Positions 1 through 8,285 of a stretch of DNA of 35,048 nt are shown one piece after another; the first letter of the stretch is position 1; the number at the start of each line of letters is the position of its first letter. The stretch spans positions 1 to 35,048 of the forward strand of contig JAPPLH010000116.1 in NCBI GenBank assembly GCA_028819505.1, written 5' to 3'. The translations under genes and the position numbers were made by a program. The notes under the pieces were generated by a model that ran no database searches, was not told the origin of the DNA, and saw only the letters and a program-made list of their open reading frames with translations. The DNA comes from Acidimicrobiaceae bacterium (GTDB lineage Bacteria > Actinomycetota > Acidimicrobiia > Acidimicrobiales > Aldehydirespiratoraceae).

Positions 1-54
1 GTGGCCGGCGGCCTGCTGCAGCACCAGTACGCAGCCCACGCCCGGGAGGCCTGA
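1..54 (+). pseudogene. 3' end of an unidentified gene cut by the window edge
   Basis: An open frame enters from the left edge and ends in TGA at 52-54, giving a C-terminal tail of 17 residues (VAGGLLQHQYAAHAREA). The rest of the gene is outside the window, so no function can be assigned, and whether the parent gene is intact is unknown. The tail is of interest because its first 28 bases recur at 452-479 with one mismatch (see the entry at 326-505). It may be the end of a real gene; the pseudogene label only reflects that it is partial. Confidence 0.4.
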
Positions 55-63
55 GCTACAAGC

Positions 64-141
64 CTTGAGTTACATTTGTTTGGGTTGAAACCTTAAGAAC
101 TAACACTAGAATCCTGATTGCAGCTTCGAGTTGCATTTTCT
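64..141. repeat. AT-rich segment with a pair of imperfect direct repeats
   Basis: Bases 60-145 are clearly less GC-rich than the rest of the window. Two imperfect direct repeats of about 19 bases lie at 64-82 and 123-141, sharing GAGTTxCATTT. No gene is visible in 55-171. The segment may hold a promoter for the small frame beginning at 172, or may be a recombination scar; the sequence does not decide between these. Confidence 0.35.
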
Positions 142-171
142 GCGAGATCGCGACAGCGAAGGATCTAGGCC

Positions 172-369
172 ATGACGCTCGGTCACTTCGGACCGGGCCT
201 GTTGGAGGTCGTCGTCGAGACGGCGCTGCGGCAACTCGACGCAGGCGAACCTGTGGAGCACATCGAAACGACCCGGCTCGACCTCAAGGAGGAGCCCGGC
301 CGACGGGCGGAGGGCGGGCCCGTCCGTGCAGGTCACGGCCCGGATGCCCTTCCCCAGCCGGGTCCGTGA
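172..369 (+). pseudogene. Possible truncated AlbA_2 (Schlafen-like) domain gene
   Basis: A 65-codon frame starts at ATG 172, with an AAGGA Shine-Dalgarno-like stretch at 159-163. The first 50 codons show the strong GC3 bias of real genes here; the last 15 do not. The peptide contains LDAGEPVEH and TTRLDLKEEPGRR. This resembles, from memory, the N-terminal segment of AlbA_2 (Schlafen-like) proteins, where an acidic xLDxKEE motif precedes the nucleotide-binding core. Such proteins have several hundred residues, so this would be a truncated remnant joined to unrelated sequence. The family assignment is tentative. It could also be a small unrelated ORF. Confidence 0.3.
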
Positions 370-505
370 CAGTATCGTGGTCAGCTTCGACATCGAGGCG
401 TTCCTGCGGGTGGAGCTGGCCTTGGCGGCCGCGGTCGTGGCCGGCGCCCTGGTGGCCGGCAGCCTGCTGCAGCACCAGTTGCGCGGCCCACGCACGCGAG
501 GCATG
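326..505 (+). pseudogene. Frameshifted duplicate of the gene tail at the left edge
   Basis: From GTG 326 an open frame encodes a charged segment, then a hydrophobic helix (ELALAAAVVAGALVAGSLLQ), then the same LLQHQ tail as at 1-54. Bases 452-479 match 1-28 with one mismatch. The match resumes at 486-493 against 34-41, one base out of register, so a +1 insertion has removed the original stop and the frame runs on to 607 into low-quality sequence overlapping the end of the next gene. I read this as a decayed second copy of a gene 3' end. The function of the parent is unknown; one transmembrane helix is likely. Confidence 0.35.
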
Positions 506-548
506 GACGGCGAGTGGTCCCGGCCCCGGACGGCGAGCGGTCCCGCCG

Positions 549-3497
549 CTAGACGACTCCCGCGAAGGCGAGGTCGCAGCCCTCGCGCACCTCGTCGGCC
601 TGCTTGAGGAAGTATGCGTCCTTGGCCGGCCAGGTGTGCCCCTCGTCGTGGCGCACGAGCATGTATCCCATGCCGTGAGTCTGGTAGGTGCCCCCACCCG
701 ACCTCGACACGTCCTCGATCAGCGCCCGGTCCACGCTGGCGGGGATCTCCCGCCATCCGAGCAGGGCCTCGAGGTCGTGACGCGCGATCATCAGAGCGCC
801 GCCGGCGAGGCTGGCCGAGCGCCGCTCGGCGCGGTTCCGGAAGCGGTGGATGGTCCGGTCCGAGTTGGCCAGGTACACGTACTCGGCCGCCTTCCCGACC
901 AGGGCGGCCCGGGTGTACTCGTGGGCCAGCACGAGGTCCCACAGATGCTCAGGACCGTAGAAGTCGTCGTCGTCGAACTTCGTGAGCAGCTTGCCCGTCG
1001 ATTCGGCCACCGCGGCGTTGAGCACCGCCCCCAGCGGCTCGGGCGCGGCCACCGGCACCGCCTGCGCCGGCAGGTCGATGGAATCGAGCAGCTCGCCGAT
1101 GGCCGCCAGGTCGAAACCCTCGCCGTGCATGGCCAGCACCAGCTCGACCCGGGGGTAGTTCTGGGAGGCCACCGCCTCGACGGCCGCGGCCACGCGGTGG
1201 GGACGCCGTGTGGCCAGCAGCACCGACACCAGCGGCAGCGGCGGACCGGAGCGCCCGCCCGCGGCGAGGACCTGGCGGGCTCGGGCCCGCAGCGAGTGGT
1301 CCCGCAGCGCGCAGCGGCGCATGGCGATGCTCAGCGACTCACGCGCGTGGGGATCAGCGGCCGCGATCCGGTCGTCGGTCATGAGCGAGTAGAGGTCGGA
1401 CCCCAGATAGCGGCCCAGTTCGGGATCGGGGCTCGTAACCCGGACCACCATGCCGGTGGCCGCCATCGCGGCCAGCCGGCCCGCCCGGGTCACCACGTCG
1501 GGGTGGTGGTCGGCCGAATCGTCGACGTGGTGGGCCCGGCCCAGCTTCTTTAGTCGGAGAGGGTCCAGGCCCCGGCGCAGCACGGACCTCGTAGTGGTCT
1601 GGGAGGAGCGGTGGGCGGCGGGCCAGTTCCGTGGGTTGAAGGTCGCGGCGTCGAAGGCCGGCACCGCAGCCGACGGATCCATCTCGGAGAGGATCACCAC
1701 CTTCTCCGCCGGCAGGCCGCGACCGTGGTCGGGCGTGTCGGCCACTACCACCTGAGTCTGCGGGCCGATGGTCCGGTCCACCTCGGCGGCGGCCGCGAAG
1801 ACGGCCGTGGCGACCGGTCCCACGGTCGCCATCTTTGGCCCGAGCCGGTAGTGGGCCTGCCTGCGGTATCGCAGCCTGACACCGGTCTCGGCGAGTCGCT
1901 TCCTGGCGATCACCCCGACGCTGCCGGCGGCCCATCGCCAGAAGTCCCGGGCGTCGTCGAGGCTGCGGATCCTCGATGCTTCCCTCATGATGGACCGGAC
2001 GACGCTGAAGCCCCGCCTGATGTTGCGGCTGAGGAAGTGCCGGAGCCGGCGCAGCCGCCGTGCCGTGCGGCGGTAGAGCCGGCGCACCGCGCGGACCCCG
2101 CGGGCGAGCGACGGCCGGGGCGTGTCCGCCGGGACCTGCGCCCGGATGTCCACGTCCAGGTCGTCCGGGTCTATGGGCGTCACCGCTTCACATCGGGACA
2201 GGGCGACCCCCCTGCGCGAGGCGCGGTGCAGGGCCCAGGCTCTCACGATGCTCACTCCCGCCTGGGGGTCGACCGGATTGGTGGACGCAGCCGGATCGGG
2301 TCCGAGCTGCTGGCGCAGCCTGGTGACGGCGTCGGGACCCACGGTCGCGTCGCCCGGCATCGTGATGTGGAATTGGGCCGCGGGGTACGCCTCGGGCGCG
2401 GCGCCCACCGCGCCGAAGCGGACCCTGGGGTCGCCGGCGAGCAGCCGTCGCAACTTCTCGTGATCCGCGGACCGGGTCGAGTCCCCGCCGGGCGGCTCCT
2501 CGATCCAGACCACCAGGTCGTGAACCCTGCCGGCCAGGATCTGCTCCACGGTCTCGACATGGGCCACGTCCCCGGACCCGGTCGCCCGCAGGGTCACCAC
2601 ATACTGCGGCACGGTGAAGCTGCGCCCCGGGGTTGCCCGCCTGAACCCATGGTGGGCGATGAGCTGCGAGATCTTGGCCCTTTGCAACTCCAGGCTGGCG
2701 GACTCGTCCGCGCTGGGCGCCGCCCCCTCGCCCTGGTGCCAGCACATGGCGTCGCGAGCCGGCACCAGCAGCCCGCCCCGGGTGTAGGCGCGGTAGCCGA
2801 ACTCGGTGTCCTCGGCGCCCCACTGGGTGAAGCTCTCGTCGTAGCCGCCGACGGTCCCGTAGAACTTCTTGGAGATCCCCAGGTTCCCTCCCGTCACGGC
2901 CCTGAAGATGTCGTCGGTGGAGGTGAGATCGCCGGTGCGCGACATGTGGAACTCGATCCACTCCGGTATCTGCCGGGGACGTCCCGCGAAGAGATCCTCG
3001 AGTGAGCCATCCCGGCCGCGGACGTCGCCGGCGCTGATGCCGGCCACGTCCACATGCGCCCTGAAGCCGAGCGTGAGCACATCGCCCGCGGCGTGATGCC
3101 AGCGGGCGTGCCCCGCCAGCCAGCCGGCCTCCGGCATCATGTCGCAGTCGAGGAACACGAGGATGCCGTGCGACGCGGCGCGCGCCCCCGTGTTGCGGGC
3201 CCGTGCCAGCGCGAAACCGAGGTCCTCCTGATGCACCACCCGCACGGCCAGCGGGCTGTCCGGAGGGGTGTCGAGCGGCGGGTTCGAGCCGTCGTCCACG
3301 ATCACGACCTCGAACAACTCCGGCGGATAGTCCTGACCCTCGAGGGCGGCAAGCGTCAACTCCAGCGCCTCAGGAGCCTCGTAGTAGGTGACGACCACGC
3401 TGACGGGCAGCGTCGGGCGGAACGTCTCCCGCGGCTCGACGGTCAGAGACGTCCAATCGTTGCCGCCGATTTCGGCCGGGGGCGGCGCGCCGCTCAT
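549..3497 (-). CDS. Large glycosyltransferase with two GT2 (GT-A) domains
   Basis: The protein has 982 residues and is probably cytoplasmic. Residues 30-300 form a GT2 domain with DDGS at 68-71, DCD at 117-119 and a GAED acceptor-site motif in the WGAEDTEFGYR region. The C-terminal ~230 residues form a second GT2-like domain with VSVLLATRR and an FDDDD metal-binding motif at 841-845. The middle third is less clear; a LRARARQV stretch before the second domain recalls the end of CgeB/GT1-like domains. The ATG at 3497 gives a 4-nt ATGA overlap with the stop of the upstream ligase gene, so the two are probably coupled. An open frame extends further upstream but only as a shadow of the ligase gene. 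The protein is a paralog of the product of 4932-8243, with the same domain order and the same FAGVV C terminus. It probably adds two sugars or a repeat to an envelope glycan; donor and acceptor are unknown. Confidence 0.85.
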   Translation of the reverse strand: MSGAPPPAEIGGNDWTSLTVEPRETFRPTLPVSVVVTYYEAPEALELTLAALEGQDYPPELFEVVIVDDGSNPPLDTPPDSPLAVRVVHQEDLGFALARARNTGARAASHGILVFLDCDMMPEAGWLAGHARWHHAAGDVLTLGFRAHVDVAGISAGDVRGRDGSLEDLFAGRPRQIPEWIEFHMSRTGDLTSTDDIFRAVTGGNLGISKKFYGTVGGYDESFTQWGAEDTEFGYRAYTRGGLLVPARDAMCWHQGEGAAPSADESASLELQRAKISQLIAHHGFRRATPGRSFTVPQYVVTLRATGSGDVAHVETVEQILAGRVHDLVVWIEEPPGGDSTRSADHEKLRRLLAGDPRVRFGAVGAAPEAYPAAQFHITMPGDATVGPDAVTRLRQQLGPDPAASTNPVDPQAGVSIVRAWALHRASRRGVALSRCEAVTPIDPDDLDVDIRAQVPADTPRPSLARGVRAVRRLYRRTARRLRRLRHFLSRNIRRGFSVVRSIMREASRIRSLDDARDFWRWAAGSVGVIARKRLAETGVRLRYRRQAHYRLGPKMATVGPVATAVFAAAAEVDRTIGPQTQVVVADTPDHGRGLPAEKVVILSEMDPSAAVPAFDAATFNPRNWPAAHRSSQTTTRSVLRRGLDPLRLKKLGRAHHVDDSADHHPDVVTRAGRLAAMAATGMVVRVTSPDPELGRYLGSDLYSLMTDDRIAAADPHARESLSIAMRRCALRDHSLRARARQVLAAGGRSGPPLPLVSVLLATRRPHRVAAAVEAVASQNYPRVELVLAMHGEGFDLAAIGELLDSIDLPAQAVPVAAPEPLGAVLNAAVAESTGKLLTKFDDDDFYGPEHLWDLVLAHEYTRAALVGKAAEYVYLANSDRTIHRFRNRAERRSASLAGGALMIARHDLEALLGWREIPASVDRALIEDVSRSGGGTYQTHGMGYMLVRHDEGHTWPAKDAYFLKQADEVREGCDLAFAGVV

Positions 3498-4969
3498 TCG
3501 ACCATCATCGCGCCGTCGAGCGCCGTGTAGGCGTCGCCCCTCACGATCGGCGCTCTGAGCGCCGCGGCCATCAGCAGCACCCAACTGTAGGAGAACCACA
3601 ACACGAAGCTCTCGGTCACGTTCTCCACCAGAAGGAAGGCTACGAGCGCGGCCCACATCCAAGTGTCCGCTCCAGGTCGCCGCCACAGCGCCAGACCGGC
3701 GTTGCGGGCGGCCAGGACCACTATGGCCGCGAAGGGGACCACACCCAGCAGGCCCAGGCCGAGGCCCACCTCGACCAGGCTGTTGTGGGCGCTGCCGCGC
3801 CGCAGCAGCACGTGCTGGGTCAGTTCCTCGATGTCCCAGAAGGTGAAGAACCCGTGGCCGCCCAGCGGCCGCTGGACGATCCGGTCCCAGACCAGGCTCC
3901 AGATGGTGCGGCGCTGGCTGAGGGTGGGCACGTTCCAGACCGCGACCAGGCCGGCGGCCGCGGCCACCGCGCTCGCCCCGGCCGCGGCGGCGGTCATCTT
4001 CCCGGCCTGGCTCCTGCCCCGGTGCCCGGCAGCCCGGTGGTAGACCCACGGAAGGCTCGACACCGCCAACGCGGCGATGAGCGACACCCAAGCGGTGCGG
4101 CTGCCCGCGCCGACCAGGCCCGCCAACGACGCCAGCACGAGCCCGACCGCCGCGGTCCGCTTCAGAACGTGCGCGGGTAGGTGCCAACCCGTCGCGTCGG
4201 GGCTGGGTGTTTCCCGCTCCTGTTCGCTGCGCTCACGGGCCGCTCGGGCCACGGCCTCGCCCGTATGAACCGGATTCTCGCGCCCACCCGCTCGGCCTCT
4301 GGGCAGGCGTCCGGGAGCCAGAGCGAAACGCAGCCCGGCCAGAACGCCGATCGCGGCCAGCGGGGCCAGGGAGTTGCGGTTGGTGTACACGCCCCTCCAG
4401 TAGTCGCTCGGTCCGAGACCGAGGTCTGGTCGAAGCACGACCAGCAGCAGGCTGGCACCGACCGCCGCCGCGGCCACCACGCCGATTGCGGCTGAGGTGT
4501 CGTGCGCGTCGAGCCGGGCGATCGCCCATGCCAGTAGGGCCATCCCGATGTATATGGAGGATCGCCACACGGTGGCGGTGGGATGCACGCTCCACAGCGA
4601 GGAGGCGAGCGCGGCCAGCGCGAACCAGGCCACCGCAATCGCCGCTATCCGCTCGGAGGCTTCTACCGGTCGCCGCCCCGCCCCTGACAGGTCCCATGCG
4701 GCCAGCGCGGCGCCGGCAACGGCCGCCGCGGCGAGGAACGGCCACACTGCCAGGTCCTCCCAGCGGCCGGTGCGGTCCAGCACGCTCTTGGAGAACAGCA
4801 GAACCGGACCGTTGGTGAACACGAGCAGGGCTCCCGCGGCGACCGCCGCGACCCCCCAGCGAGACCAGGTGGCGCGTCCGGCGGTTCCGGATCGTGCTTG
4901 CCGGCGAGATGAAGCGGTTCGCCTGGCGGGCTCAGACGACGCCCGCGAAGCGGAGGTCGCAGCCGTCAT
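3494..4969 (-). CDS. O-antigen ligase / polymerase-like membrane protein
   Basis: The 491-residue protein has about ten hydrophobic helices and a late conserved segment (GSAHNSLVEVGLG) that matches the Wzy_C/O-antigen ligase signature with a key His. Family members transfer or polymerise lipid-linked glycans on the outer face of the membrane. The ATG at 4969 is chosen because no good start lies between the upstream stop (4932) and the first helix; it overlaps the upstream glycosyltransferase by 38 nt. An in-frame insertion of roughly 40 residues between two helices (GRENPVHTGEAV through ERETPSPDATGWH) is rich in Arg, Glu and Ala. It coincides with a copy of a dispersed repeat (4172-4300). The position between two paralogous glycosyltransferases suggests it handles their product. 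Whether it is a ligase or a polymerase cannot be told from sequence. Confidence 0.8.
   Translation of the reverse strand: MTAATSASRASSEPARRTASSRRQARSGTAGRATWSRWGVAAVAAGALLVFTNGPVLLFSKSVLDRTGRWEDLAVWPFLAAAAVAGAALAAWDLSGAGRRPVEASERIAAIAVAWFALAALASSLWSVHPTATVWRSSIYIGMALLAWAIARLDAHDTSAAIGVVAAAAVGASLLLVVLRPDLGLGPSDYWRGVYTNRNSLAPLAAIGVLAGLRFALAPGRLPRGRAGGRENPVHTGEAVARAARERSEQERETPSPDATGWHLPAHVLKRTAAVGLVLASLAGLVGAGSRTAWVSLIAALAVSSLPWVYHRAAGHRGRSQAGKMTAAAAGASAVAAAAGLVAVWNVPTLSQRRTIWSLVWDRIVQRPLGGHGFFTFWDIEELTQHVLLRRGSAHNSLVEVGLGLGLLGVVPFAAIVVLAARNAGLALWRRPGADTWMWAALVAFLLVENVTESFVLWFSYSWVLLMAAALRAPIVRGDAYTALDGAMMVE
4172..4300 (+). repeat. Dispersed repeat copy A, inside the ligase gene
   Basis: About 129 bases match the left and middle modules of the intergenic copies at 16238 and 23565. 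The core (4212-4262) contains CTGCGCTCACGGGCCGCTCG, followed by CGGCCTCGCCCG and, after a variable spacer, CCCGCTCGGCCTCT at 4287-4300. Similarity to the copy at 23565 extends left to about 4172. The copy lies wholly inside the O-antigen ligase coding sequence and keeps its frame open. The right-hand module of the other copies (CGCGGCCCGGATC) is absent here. Confidence 0.7.
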
Positions 4970-7900
4970 GAACCTCGACGGCCTTCTCCAGGAAATACTC
5001 ATCGTCGGCCTCCCAGGTGTGTCCGCGAGCATGCCGCACCAGCAGGTAGCCGCGTCCGTGCGTGCGGTAGAGGCGGCCCCCGCCGGCCACGACGTCTCCC
5101 ATGAGGGCCCTGTCGACGCCGGAAGGCACCGGCTGCCATCCCACCACCGCGTCGAGGTCGCGGCGGGCGATGATCATCGCGCCTCCCGCCAGCGTCAGCT
5201 GCGACCCTGAGCGCTCGGCGCCGCCACGGAACCGGCGCAGGGTGCGGTCCGCTCCCTCCAGGTACACGTACTCGGCCGCCTTGCCGACCAGGGTGGCTCG
5301 GGAGTACTCGTGGGCCAGCACCAGGTCCCAGATGTGCTCCGGTCCGTAGAAGTCGTCGTCGTCGAACTTGGTGACCAACTCTCCCCGGCTGTGCTCCAGC
5401 GCCTGATTGAGCACCTCGCCCAGTACGAACCCCGCGGGCACGGTCAGGACGCGGGCATCCGTGCCGCTGCCGGCCGCCAGTGCCTCAAGTCGAGTGCGGT
5501 CGAATCCGTCGCCGTGGGCGGCCAACACCAGTTCGATGCGAGGGTAGGTCTGGGCCGCCACCGAAGCGACCGCCTCAGCCACCCGATCCGGTCGCCGGGT
5601 GGCCAGCAGCACCGACACCAGCGGCAGGGGCTCCACGTTCATCGAGGCTGCTTCGCATACCTGACGGGCTCGCGCCCGCAGCGAGTGCGTGCGCAGCGCC
5701 TCACGTCGCATCTCCACGCTCAGGGCCTCGCGCTCAGCCTCCGAGGCTGTCTCGATGCGAGGATCGGTGAGCAGGGCGAAGAGCCTCTCGCCCAGGAGTC
5801 CGGCCACCTCGACGCCGCCGTCACACAGGCGCACCACGGCGCCGTTGGCGGCGAGCGCGGCCACGGCGCCTGCTCTGGCCTGCACGTCGGCGTGATATGC
5901 GGCCACATCGGCCAAGTGGTGGTAGCGGCGCGCTCTCGCGAAGTCGGCGGCGTCCACCTTCCTGGAAACTGTGTTCCCCGTCGGCAGCAGCTTCTTGGGT
6001 CCGAGAGCGGCTGCCCGCTTCAGGGCCACGGGCCAGCGCGCGGGGTTGACCTGCTCGGCGTCGAAGGCAGGCGTCGCCGCGGTCGGTTCCATGCCGCCCA
6101 GCGAGATCACCGCGGTGCCGGCCTTTGGGCTCCACGTGCTCGGAAGGGGCCAGTCGTCACACAGCACGATCTGGGCAGGTGCCGAGGACTCGGTGCGAAG
6201 CCCCGTCCAGGCTGCGAACACCGCCGTCGACCGCGGACCGCAGGCTGCGATGGACGGACCGAGGCGATATGTGGCCGGCCGAATCGTCGTCGAGCGAGGC
6301 TGCCCCCTGGCAGCGCCGCGCACCGCGCGGGCGGCTTGGCGCATCCGCCACCGGATCTTGCGGGCGGCTCGGCGGATCCGCGACGCGGCTCGGCGCATCC
6401 GCCACCGGATCTTGCGGGCGGCTCGGCGGAATTGCAGCGCGATCCATCTCAGGCGCCAGCCCGCGGCTCGGAGCATCCATGCTCCGACGGTGCGCGCCAG
6501 CCGTGCGGCGTCGCCTGGGCTGCGTACCGAGCGCGCCTCAGCTGCGGTATAGGCGGCGATGCGACCCAACTTCCGCAGCCTGGGCAGCGGGCCCCCGTTG
6601 GCGGCGCGGGCCGGTTCCCGGATCACCTCCGGCGTGCTCGCGGGCAGGCTCTCCGGACCTAGCTGGCGCCGCCGCCGTGACAAGCTCGGCTTTTCCGGCA
6701 TGTCGGGCTTGGCTGTTTGGTCGGGCTTTTCCGGCATGTCGGGCTCGGCCGGCTCGTCGAGTTCCCGCGGCGAAGCAACCGTGTTCGTCGACGCACCGGC
6801 CGCGACAGAAGGCACTTCCCGAGCCACCCCGACACTGCCGGGGAGGTCGATTTCGGGGGTGGGGTTCGACGCCGCCTGGCGCCGCCGCAGCCTCGGTGCC
6901 AGCGTGGCCGCGGTGATCGATTCTCCGTCGAGGCCCCGTCGCAGCTCGCGGTGCAGCCTCCTGGCCCTCACCAGCAGGGCGACGCTGCCGTCGGGCTGCG
7001 ACGTAGTGGCCCATTCCGCGGTGCCCAGTCGCTTGCGGAGCCCGGACACGAGGTCGGTGGCGACGGGCGTGCCGGCCTGCACGAAGATGTGGAACTGTGA
7101 TGCGGCGAACGCGCTCGGTGCGCCGCCCCGCGGGCCGAAGCGCACCCTCGGGTCGCCCCCGAGGAGGCGTCGGGCGATCTCGGCCGCGTGGGCCTCCTCC
7201 TCGCCGGCTGGCTGCTGCTGCTCGATCCAGACGACCAGGTCGTGGACGTCGCCCGACAGGAGGCGCTCGACGGTGTCGAGTTGGCCGCCGGTGCCGGCCC
7301 CGCCGGTGTCGACGCTGACCACGTACTGGGGGACTGCGAAGCTGCGGCCCGGCCCGGCTCTCCTGAAGCCGTGGTGTGCGATCAACTGCGACAGCTTGGC
7401 CCGCTGCTGTTCAAGGCTGCGCGCCTCCGCGGGACTGGGTGCGGCGCCCTCTCCCTGGTGCCAGCAAAGCGCCCGGCGCTCGGGAACGAGGAGCGCGCCG
7501 AGCGTGAAGGCCCGGTAGCCGAACTCGATGTCCTCGGCGCCCCACTGGGTGAACGACTCGTCGTTGCCTCCGACCTCCCAGTAGAAGTGGCGCGACATCG
7601 CGAGGTTCCCGCCCGAGGCCACGCGGAACAAGTCGTCGTCGTCGGAGGTCAACTCCGCGGTGCGGGTCATGTGGGACTCGATCCATTCCGGCCGGTCCCA
7701 GGGCCGGTCGGCGAACAGTTCGTCGAGCGTTCCGCTGGAGCGACGCACATCGTCGGCCGAGACGCCGGCGACGTCGAGGTGTCGCCGGAATCCGATCGAC
7801 ACGGCGTCGCTGGCGGCGTGATGCCACCGGGCGTGGGCGGAGAGCCACTCGCGGGTGGGGATCATGTCGCAGTCGAGGAACACGACGATGTCGCCCTGAG

Positions 7901-8243
7901 CGGCGCGGGCGCCGTTGTTGCGGGCCCGGGCCAGGCCGAACCCGAGGTCGGGCTGACGGATCACACGGACGCTCAGCGGCGAACCCTTGGGCGCCTCCAG
8001 CGGCGGGTCCGACCCGTCGTCCACCACGATCACCTCGAAGAGGTGACGCGGGTAGCTCTGGCGCTCCAGGCCGGCCAGGGTGAGGGCCAGCGCGTCCGGC
8101 ACCTGGTAGTAGGGAACCACCACCGTGGCCCGCAGACTGGGCTCGAACCTCTCCAGGGAGGCCGTGTCGAGGGACTTCCAGTCGTTTCCGGCGACCCTCG
8201 CCGGCGGCGGTGCGAGAGGTGCGAACTGCCGGCTTCGAGCCAC
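4932..8243 (-). CDS. Large glycosyltransferase with two GT2 domains and a basic repeat linker
   Basis: The 1103-residue protein is a paralog of the product of 549-3497. The N-terminal GT2 domain has VVDDGSDPP, DCDM and a GAEDIEFGYR motif. The C-terminal GT2 domain has VSVLLATRRP and FDDDD at 960-964. The linker is longer than in the paralog. It holds PDMPEKP twice, then a highly basic region with tandem RKIRWRMR units (bases 6331-6430) that could form an amphipathic, membrane- or polyanion-binding helix. The GTG at 8243 is chosen because it begins the region shared with the paralog (GNDW, two SLxxxxxExFxP blocks) and sits just below a TAGGAT -10 element on this strand. An open frame continues upstream into the divergent permease gene and is rejected. 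It is the first gene of a three-gene minus-strand operon. Sugar specificity is unknown. Confidence 0.85.
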   Translation of the reverse strand: MARSRQFAPLAPPPARVAGNDWKSLDTASLERFEPSLRATVVVPYYQVPDALALTLAGLERQSYPRHLFEVIVVDDGSDPPLEAPKGSPLSVRVIRQPDLGFGLARARNNGARAAQGDIVVFLDCDMIPTREWLSAHARWHHAASDAVSIGFRRHLDVAGVSADDVRRSSGTLDELFADRPWDRPEWIESHMTRTAELTSDDDDLFRVASGGNLAMSRHFYWEVGGNDESFTQWGAEDIEFGYRAFTLGALLVPERRALCWHQGEGAAPSPAEARSLEQQRAKLSQLIAHHGFRRAGPGRSFAVPQYVVSVDTGGAGTGGQLDTVERLLSGDVHDLVVWIEQQQPAGEEEAHAAEIARRLLGGDPRVRFGPRGGAPSAFAASQFHIFVQAGTPVATDLVSGLRKRLGTAEWATTSQPDGSVALLVRARRLHRELRRGLDGESITAATLAPRLRRRQAASNPTPEIDLPGSVGVAREVPSVAAGASTNTVASPRELDEPAEPDMPEKPDQTAKPDMPEKPSLSRRRRQLGPESLPASTPEVIREPARAANGGPLPRLRKLGRIAAYTAAEARSVRSPGDAARLARTVGAWMLRAAGWRLRWIALQFRRAARKIRWRMRRAASRIRRAARKIRWRMRQAARAVRGAARGQPRSTTIRPATYRLGPSIAACGPRSTAVFAAWTGLRTESSAPAQIVLCDDWPLPSTWSPKAGTAVISLGGMEPTAATPAFDAEQVNPARWPVALKRAAALGPKKLLPTGNTVSRKVDAADFARARRYHHLADVAAYHADVQARAGAVAALAANGAVVRLCDGGVEVAGLLGERLFALLTDPRIETASEAEREALSVEMRREALRTHSLRARARQVCEAASMNVEPLPLVSVLLATRRPDRVAEAVASVAAQTYPRIELVLAAHGDGFDRTRLEALAAGSGTDARVLTVPAGFVLGEVLNQALEHSRGELVTKFDDDDFYGPEHIWDLVLAHEYSRATLVGKAAEYVYLEGADRTLRRFRGGAERSGSQLTLAGGAMIIARRDLDAVVGWQPVPSGVDRALMGDVVAGGGRLYRTHGRGYLLVRHARGHTWEADDEYFLEKAVEVHDGCDLRFAGVV
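6331..6430 (-). repeat. Tandem 54-nt repeat encoding a basic linker
   Basis: Bases 6331-6376 and 6385-6430 are nearly identical (one mismatch in 46) and 54 nt apart, an 18-codon unit. They encode repeated RKIRWRMRxAA and RIRRAA blocks, spacing Arg and Lys along what would be an amphipathic helix. The repeat is present only in the longer of the two paralogous glycosyltransferases. Confidence 0.8.
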
Positions 8244-8265
8244 GGTTGCATTATTGCCGCGACAG

Positions 8266-8281
8266 ACGATCCTAGGATCGT
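8266..8281. promoter_or_regulatory. 16-bp perfect palindrome with mirrored -10 elements
   Basis: ACGATCCTAGGATCGT is a perfect inverted repeat in the 42-bp gap between the divergent glycosyltransferase (start 8243) and ABC permease (start 8286). TAGGAT, a good actinobacterial -10 hexamer, occurs on the plus strand at 8273-8278 and on the minus strand at 8274-8269. On the plus strand the GTG follows after 7 nt, so the permease mRNA would be leaderless. On the minus strand it would leave a short leader. No strong -35 hexamer is evident on either side. It could instead be an operator; both roles are possible. Confidence 0.6.
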
Positions 8282-8285
8282 AGTC

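Noticed and set aside
366-1553. Long plus-strand open frame over the first glycosyltransferase
   Set aside because: It is antisense to a protein with clear GT2 motifs; high GC leaves such frames open, and the product has no recognisable domains.
3498-4187. N-terminal extension of the first glycosyltransferase to about 1212 residues
   Set aside because: The extension is a shadow of the O-antigen ligase gene, and the ATGA overlap at 3494-3497 gives a proper start at the edge of the GT2 domain.
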